NCBI GenBank assembly: GCA_013200995.1
Contig: CP053688.1
Span: 1,364,001 to 1,428,000, forward strand
Reading direction: 5' to 3'
Source of the DNA: Arthrobacter citreus
GTDB taxonomy: Bacteria; Bacillota; Bacilli; Bacillales; Bacillaceae_G
Length of the DNA: 64,000 nucleotides
Below are positions 35,549 to 43,857 of the stretch, piece by piece (position 1 is the first letter of the stretch; each line of letters opens with the position of its first letter). The notes beneath the pieces were generated by a model. It made no database searches. It worked only from the letters and a program-made list of their open reading frames with translations, and was not told the origin of the DNA. Made by a program: the position numbers and the translations under genes.

Positions 35549-36616
35549 CTATTTAACTGCAAAATTATGGCCAATCTTAATCAAATTTTCTGCAAATTGA
35601 TCAAATTTTGAAAAACGTTCGTCACTTGTTTGTCCAGCCTTGAATCGATAAAATATTTGTTGAACAATTACAGCCAATTTAAAATAAGCAAAAGCCATAT
35701 AATAATTGATATTTGATAAATCTCTACCACTTCTTTTTGCATATGCTTCGATAAATTGATGTCTTGTAAAAAATCCTTCTTGAATCGTAACTGGAGGCTT
35801 ACCTAATCCGTATTTTAATAAATCGTGATCTTCATTTTGAATCCAATAGCTTAAAGCTACTCCTAAATCAGCTAAAGGATCACCAATCGTTGTCATTTCC
35901 CAATCAAATAGTCCAATCATCTCTTTTAAATCACTGCTAAACATTGAATTATTTAATTTAAAATCATAATGAATAATGGATGAGTCATGTTTTTTTGGTA
36001 CATTATTAATTAACCAACTCATTAAGCGATCAACTTCTGCAATTTCACTAGTCTTAGCCCTGTTATATCGCCCAATCCAGCCATTAACTTGTCTTTCCAT
36101 AAAATTCTCAGGTTTACTTATTTCTAGGAGTGCTGTTTTTGAATAGTCAATAGAATGTAATTCAACTAACTTATTTACCATGACATTCGATATATTTTTT
36201 CGATCTTCAACCGTTACGTTTAAATGTGGAGGGAATGATGAGTCAAATACTTCACCATTTTTTCTTTCCATAATGAAAAATGGACTACCTACGATTTCTT
36301 CGTTTTGTGAATACAAAATCGGTTTTGGTGCAGCTGAAAAATGAGGATGTATTTCTGATAAAATACGAAATTCTCTTTTCATATCATGTGCTTTAGGAGC
36401 AACAGGGCCAAGTGGTGGTCTTCTTAACACAACTTCCCACTCCCCAATTTGTAGTAAATAGGTTAAATTTGAATGACCTGCAAAGAACTGGCGAATCATT
36501 AATTCTCCATCAGGGAGGTCTACAATATTTTCTTTTAAAAATTTATGTAGTACGATATGGTTTAACTCTTCACCTTTGCGAACTCGTTTCGTTTCTAATT
36601 CAATTTTTCCAGTCAT
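35549..36616 (-). CDS. ACAD10/11-type phosphotransferase (APH kinase fold)
   Basis: A 355-residue kinase-fold protein matching the aminoglycoside phosphotransferase-like domain of ACAD10/ACAD11 and the LvaA group. Visible are FFAGHSNLTYLLQ, VLRRPPLGPVAPKAHDMKREF, the catalytic loop IIHYDFKLNN (Asp and Asn kept) and LFDWEMTTIGDPLADLG. Known relatives phosphorylate the hydroxyl of 4-hydroxyacyl-CoA before elimination. Its presence with acyl-CoA dehydrogenases argues against drug resistance. It is the second gene of the operon with an AGGAGGGG ribosome site. Confidence 0.85.
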   Translation of the reverse strand: MTGKIELETKRVRKGEELNHIVLHKFLKENIVDLPDGELMIRQFFAGHSNLTYLLQIGEWEVVLRRPPLGPVAPKAHDMKREFRILSEIHPHFSAAPKPILYSQNEEIVGSPFFIMERKNGEVFDSSFPPHLNVTVEDRKNISNVMVNKLVELHSIDYSKTALLEISKPENFMERQVNGWIGRYNRAKTSEIAEVDRLMSWLINNVPKKHDSSIIHYDFKLNNSMFSSDLKEMIGLFDWEMTTIGDPLADLGVALSYWIQNEDHDLLKYGLGKPPVTIQEGFFTRHQFIEAYAKRSGRDLSNINYYMAFAYFKLAVIVQQIFYRFKAGQTSDERFSKFDQFAENLIKIGHNFAVK

Positions 36617-36646
36617 TTTGCCCCTCCTTTATTATGAAAATTCAGT

Positions 36647-37048
36647 TTATTTAACTACTAAATGTCTCTCTAACTGTTCTCTAAATAATTCAGGAATTTC
36701 TTCACTTTTTTGCTCTTTAAAATTAAAAAATACAATTATTGCATTACCAGTAGCAATCTTTTTGTTTGTCTCTTCACAGCATATTTCATGTTCAAGATGA
36801 AAGCTTTTGTTTCCAATCTTTGAAATATAACTTGATACAATCATATTTTGATTAAAGTGACCTTGATTAATAAAATCACATTTAGTTGATGCCAAAATAA
36901 ACTTCCAGTCTTCTATATTCATAGAATAACCAAGTGACTCGAAGAATTTTATTCGAGCTTCCTCTAAATAAATGAAGTAACTAGTATTGTTTATATGACC
37001 TAATGCATCGGTTTCACAAAATCTTGGAGTAACTGTGAATTTCATCAT
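36647..37048 (-). CDS. Acyl-CoA thioesterase (hot-dog, 4-hydroxybenzoyl-CoA thioesterase/YbgC-like)
   Basis: A 133-residue hot-dog protein starting with TPRFCETDALGHINNTSYFIYLEEAR, which holds the catalytic Asp of this thioesterase class. It would hydrolyse acyl-CoA. It is the first gene of the eight-gene operon; the proposed TetR operator lies 43-61 bp upstream of it. Confidence 0.85.
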   Translation of the reverse strand: MMKFTVTPRFCETDALGHINNTSYFIYLEEARIKFFESLGYSMNIEDWKFILASTKCDFINQGHFNQNMIVSSYISKIGNKSFHLEHEICCEETNKKIATGNAIIVFFNFKEQKSEEIPELFREQLERHLVVK

Positions 37049-37090
37049 AGAACTACCTACCTTTATAATTCATATTTTTCAACTCACAAA

Positions 37091-37109
37091 TACTAACTAG
37101 TCGGTATGT
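37091..37109. promoter_or_regulatory. TetR-type operator upstream of the eight-gene acyl-CoA operon
   Basis: TACTAACTAGTCGGTATGT, an imperfect palindrome, matches 43462-43480 at 18 of 19 bases. On the minus strand it overlaps a plausible core promoter (TTACTA, 17 bp, TAGTAT). A short inverted repeat at 37117-37140 marks the end of the tetR gene just before it. Confidence 0.65.
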
Positions 37110-37138
37110 AATTAGTAAGGAGAGTTAAACTAATCTCC

Positions 37139-37705
37139 TTACTTTAAATTAATCCCTTTTAAAATCATTTCTTGAAATGTCTTCGCTATTTCTAATGCCT
37201 TTTTTGTACCTTCTGGGTTATACCATTCATAACTCCAGTTCATCACACCTAATATAGCAAATGAAACAATCGGTACGTCGAAATCGGATCTTAAGTCTCC
37301 ATTTTTAATTCCTTCATATAGAAGCTTTTCAATATTAAATCGATATAAATCCCTTTTGGCTTTAATTTCAGTTAAACTTTCAGGGTTTAAATGTCTCATT
37401 TCCCTATAAAACACTTTTGCACTGGCACCTTGCTTTTTAATATCTAATAAACTTAAGTAGATTACTTCAAATAGCTTATCAGAAAAGCTTTTTTCAGAAT
37501 CATTAATAACTTCTTCCTGCTCATTTAACACTTCATCAATAAAATGAAGATGAATATCCATTAGAAGCTGCTCTTTACTCGTATAGTAATAGTAAAATGT
37601 TCCTTTCGTAACGCCAATCGATTCGACGATATCTTGAATAGATGTACTTTTAAATCCTTTTTGGTCAAATAGCTGGATTGAATATTCCTTTATTTTTTGT
37701 TTCAT
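37139..37705 (-). CDS. TetR family regulator of the flanking acyl-CoA operons
   Basis: A 188-residue TetR-type repressor. The helix-turn-helix reads GFKSTSIQDIVESIGVTKGTFYYYYTSKEQLL, followed by an all-helical ligand domain similar in size to FadR (YsiA). It sits between the two acyl-CoA operons, and the shared 19-bp site upstream of each suggests that it represses both, probably relieved by an acyl-CoA. ATG 37705 has GAGG seven bases upstream. No copy of the site lies before its own gene. Confidence 0.87.
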   Translation of the reverse strand: MKQKIKEYSIQLFDQKGFKSTSIQDIVESIGVTKGTFYYYYTSKEQLLMDIHLHFIDEVLNEQEEVINDSEKSFSDKLFEVIYLSLLDIKKQGASAKVFYREMRHLNPESLTEIKAKRDLYRFNIEKLLYEGIKNGDLRSDFDVPIVSFAILGVMNWSYEWYNPEGTKKALEIAKTFQEMILKGINLK

Positions 37706-37879
37706 TAGATGTCCTCGCAATCTTAAAAATTCAATAGAATTATATCATAGCTAAAAGGAAGATTTTATAATAATCTAATTAATTAAGTAAAAGGACATCT
37801 CATCTTACAAAATATATAGATCTTCCTTTAGAAAAATGATTGATTTTCAAATAAAGTAATTAATAAATCTATGTGTTTG

Positions 37880-37990
37880 CCAATTTCTATTACAGGATAC
37901 TCGCTTATCTTTGGACGGAATTATTTCACTTTGGACTATCGTGAGGCCTTTAAGCTTCTATGTCCTGCTGAAGTCGAGTATCCTTGCTTG
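37880..37990. repeat. Degenerate Bacillus intergenic repeat with inverted ends
   Basis: This is the only notable content of the 340-bp gap 37,706-38,042. ATTACAGGATACTCGCTT resembles the left part of the repeat at 23,084 (CTACAGGATTCTCGCTT). AGGATACTCG (37894-37903) is the exact inverse of CGAGTATCCT (37975-37984). The centre has diverged. Confidence 0.5.
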
Positions 37991-38042
37991 GGTCAACTTC
38001 AAAAAAAGAAAAATATTAATTATTTCTGAAACGGGATCTTAT

Positions 38043-39665
38043 TTACCGCTGGTGAATCGAATTTTCGGTTTCTCTAATCGCTCTTCTTAATATTTTTCCA
38101 ACATTTGTTTTAGGTAGTTCATTTCTAAATTCAATCATTCGAGGAACTTTATAAGCCGCTAAATTACTTTTGCAGTATTCGATCATTTCTACCGAGCTAA
38201 CATTCATACCATCTTTTAATACAATCACAGCTTTAACAGTTTCCCCTCTATAATTGTCTGGTACTCCTATTACAACTGCCTCTTTCACGAGTGGATGCTC
38301 ATATATTACTTCTTCTATTTCACGAGGATATATATTAAAGCCACTTGCTATGATCATATCTTTTTTTCGATCTAAAATCGTGACATATCCATCTTCATCG
38401 ACACTTGCAATATCGCCTGTATATAACCAACCATCTTTGATTGTATTAGCTGTTTCCTCTGGTAAATTCCAATATCCTTTCATCACTTGAGGGCCTTTGA
38501 TAATTAATTCGCCAATTTCACCAACCGGTACTTCATCTACACCGTTTGCTAGGTCAACGATTTTTGAATCAGTCGATGGGTATGGAATCCCAACTGTTCC
38601 TGGCTTTCTTACTGCAAATGCTGGATTACAATGTGTTGTTGGGGATGCTTCAGATAGACCATACCCTTCTAAAATCATCGCACCTGTTTTATTTTCAAAC
38701 TGTTTCATCAACTCTACTGGCATTGGTGCACTACCACTATTACAAATTTTCATTGTATCGATCCCGTACTTTTCTGATTCTGGATGGTTTATTAATGCAA
38801 CATACATTGTTGGAACTCCAGGAAATAATGTAGGTTGTTCACTTTTTATTGTGTTTAATACCTCTTGTACTTCAAAGCGAGGAAGAATAATCATTTCATT
38901 CCCCATGAAAACGCTTAAATTTATACATACAGTCATACCATAAACATGAAAAAATGGGATGATTGATAAGACGCGCTCACGTCCTTGATCAAATGCACCT
39001 TTAAAAAATTCTTTTTGCTGCAAAATATTTGCATACAAATTTCTGTGCGTTAACATTACCCCTTTAGATCGCCCAGTTGTTCCACCTGTATATTGTAGTA
39101 TTGCAATATCCTCTTCACAGTTAATATTTACTTCCTTCACATCTTGACTACCACTTTGTAAAAATTTTTCAAATGATATACCAGATTCGTAGTTTTCTTG
39201 TGATTCTGTTAAACTCACTACAATAATGTTTCGTAACTTCGTTTCATCCATTATTGATTTAACTGTAGGATACAAACTATTTAAAACAATAATCGTTTCT
39301 GCTCCAGAGTCATTTAGTAAATCTTTTAGCTCTCTTTCAACAGACATTGGATTTACTTGCGTTACAATACCTCCTACTGTAAGAATTCCATAAAATGAAA
39401 TAACATATTGTGGACAGTTTGGAAGCATAATTGCTACACGATCACCTTTTTGAACTCTATTTAGCTGTAGAGCAGAAGCTAAGGATGTTACCGTGGTGCG
39501 AACTTCTTTATATGTCTTTTTTTCACCAAAAAATGATAAACAATAATGACTTGGGAAACTTTCTACAGCTTCGTTAAACATTTCTGGAATTGATTTTGCT
39601 TGGATTAATAGTTCTTTTGCAATATATTCTGGATAGTGAGATAACCAAACTTTATTTGTTGACAT
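38043..39665 (-). CDS. Long-chain fatty acid-CoA ligase
   Basis: A 540-residue AMP-forming acyl-CoA synthetase. Motifs are the P-loop YTGGTTGRSKGVMLTH, GYGLSEASPTTH, YTGDIASVDEDGYVTILDRKKDMI and the C-terminal lysine region PKTNVGKILRR. It activates free fatty acids for the enzymes encoded nearby. It is the last gene of the five-gene operon. ATG 39665 has GGAGAG seven bases upstream. Confidence 0.9.
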   Translation of the reverse strand: MSTNKVWLSHYPEYIAKELLIQAKSIPEMFNEAVESFPSHYCLSFFGEKKTYKEVRTTVTSLASALQLNRVQKGDRVAIMLPNCPQYVISFYGILTVGGIVTQVNPMSVERELKDLLNDSGAETIIVLNSLYPTVKSIMDETKLRNIIVVSLTESQENYESGISFEKFLQSGSQDVKEVNINCEEDIAILQYTGGTTGRSKGVMLTHRNLYANILQQKEFFKGAFDQGRERVLSIIPFFHVYGMTVCINLSVFMGNEMIILPRFEVQEVLNTIKSEQPTLFPGVPTMYVALINHPESEKYGIDTMKICNSGSAPMPVELMKQFENKTGAMILEGYGLSEASPTTHCNPAFAVRKPGTVGIPYPSTDSKIVDLANGVDEVPVGEIGELIIKGPQVMKGYWNLPEETANTIKDGWLYTGDIASVDEDGYVTILDRKKDMIIASGFNIYPREIEEVIYEHPLVKEAVVIGVPDNYRGETVKAVIVLKDGMNVSSVEMIEYCKSNLAAYKVPRMIEFRNELPKTNVGKILRRAIRETENSIHQR

Positions 39666-39725
39666 AATTAACTCTCCATTTCTAATCATATATATTGTGT
39701 TAAACTATTTTTTTAATTTAATTGA

Positions 39726-40478
39726 TTAAAATATTAATCCTCCACCATCTACTGATAAAGTTGTTCCAGTGACAAATGATGCTTCTTCAGATGCTAAAAA
39801 TAAAGCTACTGATGCGACTTCATCAGGACTGCCTATTCTACCTAGAGCATTTGCACGAGACATAATCGGCCACTTTCGTTCATCATTTTTCCATTGCTCA
39901 ATAATATTTGTATCAATTATGCCAGGAGCAATAGCGTTTACTCGAATATTATATTTACCGTACTCAAGCGCCGCATTTTGCGTTAATAAGATTACTCCAC
40001 CCTTTGACGCATTATAGGCACTAACAAACTTCTTACCTTTTAAACCTAGTAAACTAGCTGTATTAATAATTACTCCATTGCCCGATTTGATTAGCTCTGG
40101 TATTCCATATTTAATTCCTAAAAATACACTTTTTAAATTTGTATCGATAACAGAATTCCATTCAGATTCATCTAAATCAACGCTTCTAACTTCTGAGTTA
40201 CCAATACCGGCATTATTAAATAAAATATCGATTCCGCCAAAACGATTAACAATTTTGCTTATTAAATTTTGAATACTTTTACTGTCGGCAACATTTGTTT
40301 TAACGAATATCGCTTCTGTCCCTAGTTCTTTTATTAAACCTAGTGCCTCTTCACCTGTTTTTTCGTTTAGATCAGCAATGACAATTTTTGCGCCTTCTTT
40401 CGCAAAGCGAATCGCTGTCGCTCGCCCAATACCACTACCACCGCCTGTAATAATTGCGATTTTTTCTTTTAATCTCAT
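39726..40478 (-). CDS. Short-chain dehydrogenase/reductase
   Basis: A 250-residue SDR: GGGSGIGRATAIRFA (cofactor), NNAGIGNSEVRSVD, catalytic NTASLLGLKG...SAYNASKGG and the C-terminal TLSVDGGG. It lies between an ACAD11-type dehydrogenase and an acyl-CoA ligase, so a hydroxyacyl substrate is likely. AGAGAGGATAAAA precedes the ATG. Confidence 0.85.
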   Translation of the reverse strand: MRLKEKIAIITGGGSGIGRATAIRFAKEGAKIVIADLNEKTGEEALGLIKELGTEAIFVKTNVADSKSIQNLISKIVNRFGGIDILFNNAGIGNSEVRSVDLDESEWNSVIDTNLKSVFLGIKYGIPELIKSGNGVIINTASLLGLKGKKFVSAYNASKGGVILLTQNAALEYGKYNIRVNAIAPGIIDTNIIEQWKNDERKWPIMSRANALGRIGSPDEVASVALFLASEEASFVTGTTLSVDGGGLIF

Positions 40479-40515
40479 TTTTATCCTCTCTCAATCTATA
40501 AATGATTTCATATCA

Positions 40516-41751
40516 TTAGTTTTTTATTGTAGAGAATCTTTTAGTTGTATGTTTTTTTAATTCTAATCTTGCTAATTGTGCTCGATGTACTTCATCTGGA
40601 CCATCAGCTAACCTTAACGTTCTGGCATTTGCCCATTGTGCTGCTAATGAATAATCATTAGAAACACCTGCAGCACCAAAAGCTTGAATAGCCCGATCAA
40701 TTACTCGTAAAGCCATAGACGGTGCTACTACTTTTATCATTGCAATTTCCGCTTTTGCCTCTTTATTTCCAACCGTGTCCATCATATAAGCTGCCTTTAA
40801 AGTTAGTAGTCTAGCTTGTTCAATTTCAATTCTAGAATTCGCAATCCATTCTTGAATAACGCCTTGATTTGCAATAGGTTTCCCAAATGCTTCACGGCTT
40901 TGAACACGCTTACACATTTCTTCAAGAGCACGTTCAGCAGCACCTATTAATCTCATACAATGATGAATGCGCCCCGGTCCTAGTCTACCTTGCGCAATGG
41001 CAAAGCCTTTTCCTTCTCCCCACAAAATATTTATTGCAGGTACCTTTACATTTGTAAATGAGATTTCTGCATGTCCATGTGGAGCATGATCGTAGCCGAA
41101 AACTGGTAATACTCTTTCAATTTTTACGCCAGGTGTATTTAATGGTACTAGAATCATAGATTGTTGTTCGTACTTTGGTCCATCTGGGTTTGTTTTCCCC
41201 ATAAATATAGCAATTTTACATCTAGGATCGCCTGCTCCTGAAGACCACCACTTACGACCGTTAATGATATAATAATCTCCGTCTTTTTTAATACTTGCCT
41301 CAATATTTGTAGCATCAGAAGAAGCAACATCTGGTTCTGTCATTGAAAAGCATGAGCGAATTTCTCCATTTAAAAGTGGCACTAACCATTTTTCCTTCTG
41401 CTCCGTCGTACCATATCTTTCTAGCACTTCCATATTCCCAGTATCTGGAGCACTACAATTAAATACTTCAGGTCCAATTAATGATCGTCCCATAATTTCA
41501 CATAATGGAGCATATTCTAAATTCGTTAATCCTGCTCCTAAATCACTTTCAGGTAAAAATAAATTCCATAATCTTGCTTGCTTTGCCTTTTGCTTTAATT
41601 CTTCCATTACCGGCGGTACATCACTCCATCGATTTTCTTGTGCATTCAATTGTTCCTCATAAATTCGTTCATTAGGATATACATAAGCTTCCATAAATTT
41701 CGTTAATTTAGCTTGAAGCTCTTGAACTTTCGAAGAATATAAAAAATCCAT
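40516..41751 (-). CDS. ACAD10/11-type acyl-CoA dehydrogenase
   Basis: A 411-residue acyl-CoA dehydrogenase strongly resembling the dehydrogenase domain of animal ACAD10/ACAD11. Signatures are [75 protein letters not shown] and [11 protein letters not shown], where Asp takes the usual catalytic Glu position. In that family the domain acts on phosphorylated 4-hydroxyacyl-CoA. Its kinase counterpart is encoded in the neighbouring operon (35549-36616). Confidence 0.88.
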   Translation of the reverse strand: MDFLYSSKVQELQAKLTKFMEAYVYPNERIYEEQLNAQENRWSDVPPVMEELKQKAKQARLWNLFLPESDLGAGLTNLEYAPLCEIMGRSLIGPEVFNCSAPDTGNMEVLERYGTTEQKEKWLVPLLNGEIRSCFSMTEPDVASSDATNIEASIKKDGDYYIINGRKWWSSGAGDPRCKIAIFMGKTNPDGPKYEQQSMILVPLNTPGVKIERVLPVFGYDHAPHGHAEISFTNVKVPAINILWGEGKGFAIAQGRLGPGRIHHCMRLIGAAERALEEMCKRVQSREAFGKPIANQGVIQEWIANSRIEIEQARLLTLKAAYMMDTVGNKEAKAEIAMIKVVAPSMALRVIDRAIQAFGAAGVSNDYSLAAQWANARTLRLADGPDEVHRAQLARLELKKHTTKRFSTIKN

Positions 41752-41818
41752 CCAATCATCCCTTCCACTTATTTAATTTTCATTTAGCAAATACATTATT
41801 TTTTAGTATAAAAATTTG

Positions 41819-42565
41819 CTAGTTTTCTAAAGAAATTGTTGCATTTACTACGCTCTTACCTTTTTCAAATATTGGCACAACTGGAAAGATACTTTTATTA
41901 CATACAAATGTTAATTCCTCTTCAAAACCATAGCGAATTAACATTTTACCAACATTTGATTCTTCAAGTACTTCATTACATTTCTCTTTTAATCCTAAAT
42001 AAAAATAATGTGCAGATTTAGCTGCATCTGACAATTCAATTTTGCATGACTCATCTAATAAACAATCAATAAAATAACCAGCTCCATAAAAATCTTCTAT
42101 ATTAAATTGTCCTGACGATCCCGAACATACTAAAATAATCGACTCGTCCTTATAGAATTGACTTAAATGATTTGCTACTGCACTTGCATTTAAAATCGAT
42201 GCAGCATATACTCTCTTAGCATTTTGAGATTTTTTTAACGCGACGGTTCCATTTGTTGTTGATAAAACAATCGAATGACCGGCAACAATTTCTTTTAAAT
42301 TTAATGGATTAGGGGCTAAAAAACCTTCAATTGTATTTCCTTCATATTCGCCAATTAATACATATTCTTTCTTCTTATTTTCATTTGTGAATTGAAGTGC
42401 ATCTTGTCCATTCATAACAGGTATCACTTCTTTAGCACCGAATGCTAAGGCCGCTGTAATTGTTGAAGTAGCAAGTAATACATCGAAAACGACTACTAAC
42501 TTTTCATCGTTTAATTTTTGATCATCAATTTCTTCTTTTTTCATCAAAAGATGAAGTTTGCCCAT
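41819..42565 (-). CDS. ComB-like 2-phosphosulfolactate phosphatase family protein
   Basis: A 248-residue protein of the ComB fold: VVFDVLLATSTITAAL, GEYEGNTIEGFLAPNPL, STTNGTVAL and CSGSSGQFNIEDFYGAG. ComB dephosphorylates phosphosulfolactate in coenzyme M synthesis, but no other gene of that pathway is present. The motifs usually written DVxRATST and GExxG..GFDxGNSP (from memory) are altered here, so the substrate may differ. It is the second gene of the five-gene lipid operon, with an AAGGAG ribosome site. Confidence 0.8.
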   Translation of the reverse strand: MGKLHLLMKKEEIDDQKLNDEKLVVVFDVLLATSTITAALAFGAKEVIPVMNGQDALQFTNENKKKEYVLIGEYEGNTIEGFLAPNPLNLKEIVAGHSIVLSTTNGTVALKKSQNAKRVYAASILNASAVANHLSQFYKDESIILVCSGSSGQFNIEDFYGAGYFIDCLLDESCKIELSDAAKSAHYFYLGLKEKCNEVLEESNVGKMLIRYGFEEELTFVCNKSIFPVVPIFEKGKSVVNATISLEN

Positions 42566-42601
42566 CTACTTAACTCCTTTTTGATTACTAAATTTGAAAT
42601 A

Positions 42602-43375
42602 TTACACGCTTGATGCTCCACCATCTACTACTAAAACAGAACCAGTAACATAATTAGAAGCAGGTGCTGCTAAAAATAAAGCTGCTCCTTTTAGCTCGTC
42701 CTCATTTCCAAATTTCTTTAATGGGATCGATTCTAAAATTTCATCCGTTCCATGAGAAATAACGTCCTTAGACATTTTAGTAGGGAAAAAACCAGGCGCT
42801 AATGCATTTACATAAATACCACTAGAACCCCATTTCGCAGCTAAATCTTTCGTAAAACTAATCACTGCACCTTTACTTGCGCTATATCCAACTGCATTCA
42901 TCACTTTTGGATTCGTTCCAACTAAACCTGCAATTGAAGCAATATTAATAATTTTTCCGGACCTTTGTTCTAACATGATTTTCCCTACTGCTTGAGTCAT
43001 TAAAAACGTACCTGTTACATTAACATTCATCACTTTATTCCATGCCTCTAACGGCATCTCTTCAGCAAGAGCCCCCCATGAAGCACCACTATTATTTACT
43101 AAAATATCAATTCGACCAAATTTCTCTTTCGTTAAGTCTACAATCCTCTGTACATCTTCTTTATTCGTGACATCACACTTGAATGCTAAAGACTCGACAC
43201 CTAAACCTTTCAATTCTTCACTTATCTCTTGACAGGCTTCTACATTCCGAGAACAAAGTACAACATTTGCTCCTGCTTCAGCGAATCCTTTTGCAATTTG
43301 TTCACCAAGACCTCGTCCACCACCAGTTACAATTGCTACCTTTCCTGTTAGATTAAATAATTCCTTTACATGCAT
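42602..43375 (-). CDS. Short-chain dehydrogenase/reductase
   Basis: A 257-residue SDR with TGGGRGLGEQIA, NNSGASWG, NIASIAGLVG...GYSASKG and a C-terminal VLVVDGG. It is the first gene of the operon controlled from 43462-43480. Its ATG has a strong TTTAGGAGGATTTTGCC ribosome region. The likely substrate is a hydroxy- or oxo-acyl chain, by context only. Confidence 0.85.
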   Translation of the reverse strand: MHVKELFNLTGKVAIVTGGGRGLGEQIAKGFAEAGANVVLCSRNVEACQEISEELKGLGVESLAFKCDVTNKEDVQRIVDLTKEKFGRIDILVNNSGASWGALAEEMPLEAWNKVMNVNVTGTFLMTQAVGKIMLEQRSGKIINIASIAGLVGTNPKVMNAVGYSASKGAVISFTKDLAAKWGSSGIYVNALAPGFFPTKMSKDVISHGTDEILESIPLKKFGNEDELKGAALFLAAPASNYVTGSVLVVDGGASSV

Positions 43376-43461
43376 GGCAAAATCCTCCTAAAGTTTGTAA
43401 TTATTTATAAATTGATATTTTTACTTAAACTTTACCTATCTTTTAACCAACATTCGGATGA

Positions 43462-43480
43462 TACTAACCAGTCGGTATGT
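43462..43480. promoter_or_regulatory. TetR-type operator upstream of the five-gene acyl-CoA operon
   Basis: TACTAACCAGTCGGTATGT matches the site at 37091-37109 at 18 of 19 bases. It lies 87 bp before the first SDR gene and overlaps a possible promoter on the minus strand (TTAACA, 18 bp, TATCAT). The divergent MFS gene starts 378 bp away, so control of that gene is less certain. Confidence 0.65.
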
Positions 43481-43857
43481 TTGTTAATTTGATAATACAA
43501 GATAAATTCTGAATATTCAATAAAAATTAGTATTAATTTTTTATAATACTTCGATTTGATGCATGCTCATGAATATTCATTAAAATATTTCATACAATCA
43601 AAGAAGATATTGACTACCTAAAGGATTTTTAATCGAAGTAAAGAATTAATTAAATAGTCTATTTATTTAGAACCTCTTCCTTTATTTCATTTTAGAAATT
43701 AAAAATCAAAAAAGGGTTTATTAGTATGATGAAGTTATTCATATTTATAAAGACTATGCTTGGTTACCTAGTGTTATTCAAGAGATTAGATGTTCGGTAA
43801 TAAAAGGTATTCAATGAATGAATTGAATAATATTGAAAGGTCATAAGGAGGCTACGA
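43481..43857. other. Intergenic stretch with a possible 24-codon frame
   Basis: Between the operator and the MFS gene, a plus-strand frame at 43726-43800 reads MMKLFIFIKTMLGYLVLFKR then four more residues, with AAAAGGG nine bases upstream. A second frame over the same bases (DEVIHIYKDYAWLPSVIQEI...) looks like the worn 3' end of a longer gene. Neither is convincing; the rest is AT-rich with no recognised site. Confidence 0.25.

Noticed and set aside
35549..36616. Aminoglycoside resistance gene
   Set aside because: It shares the kinase fold, but the VLRRPPLGPVAPKAHDMKREF region and the operon context fit the ACAD10/11-type acyl-CoA kinase.
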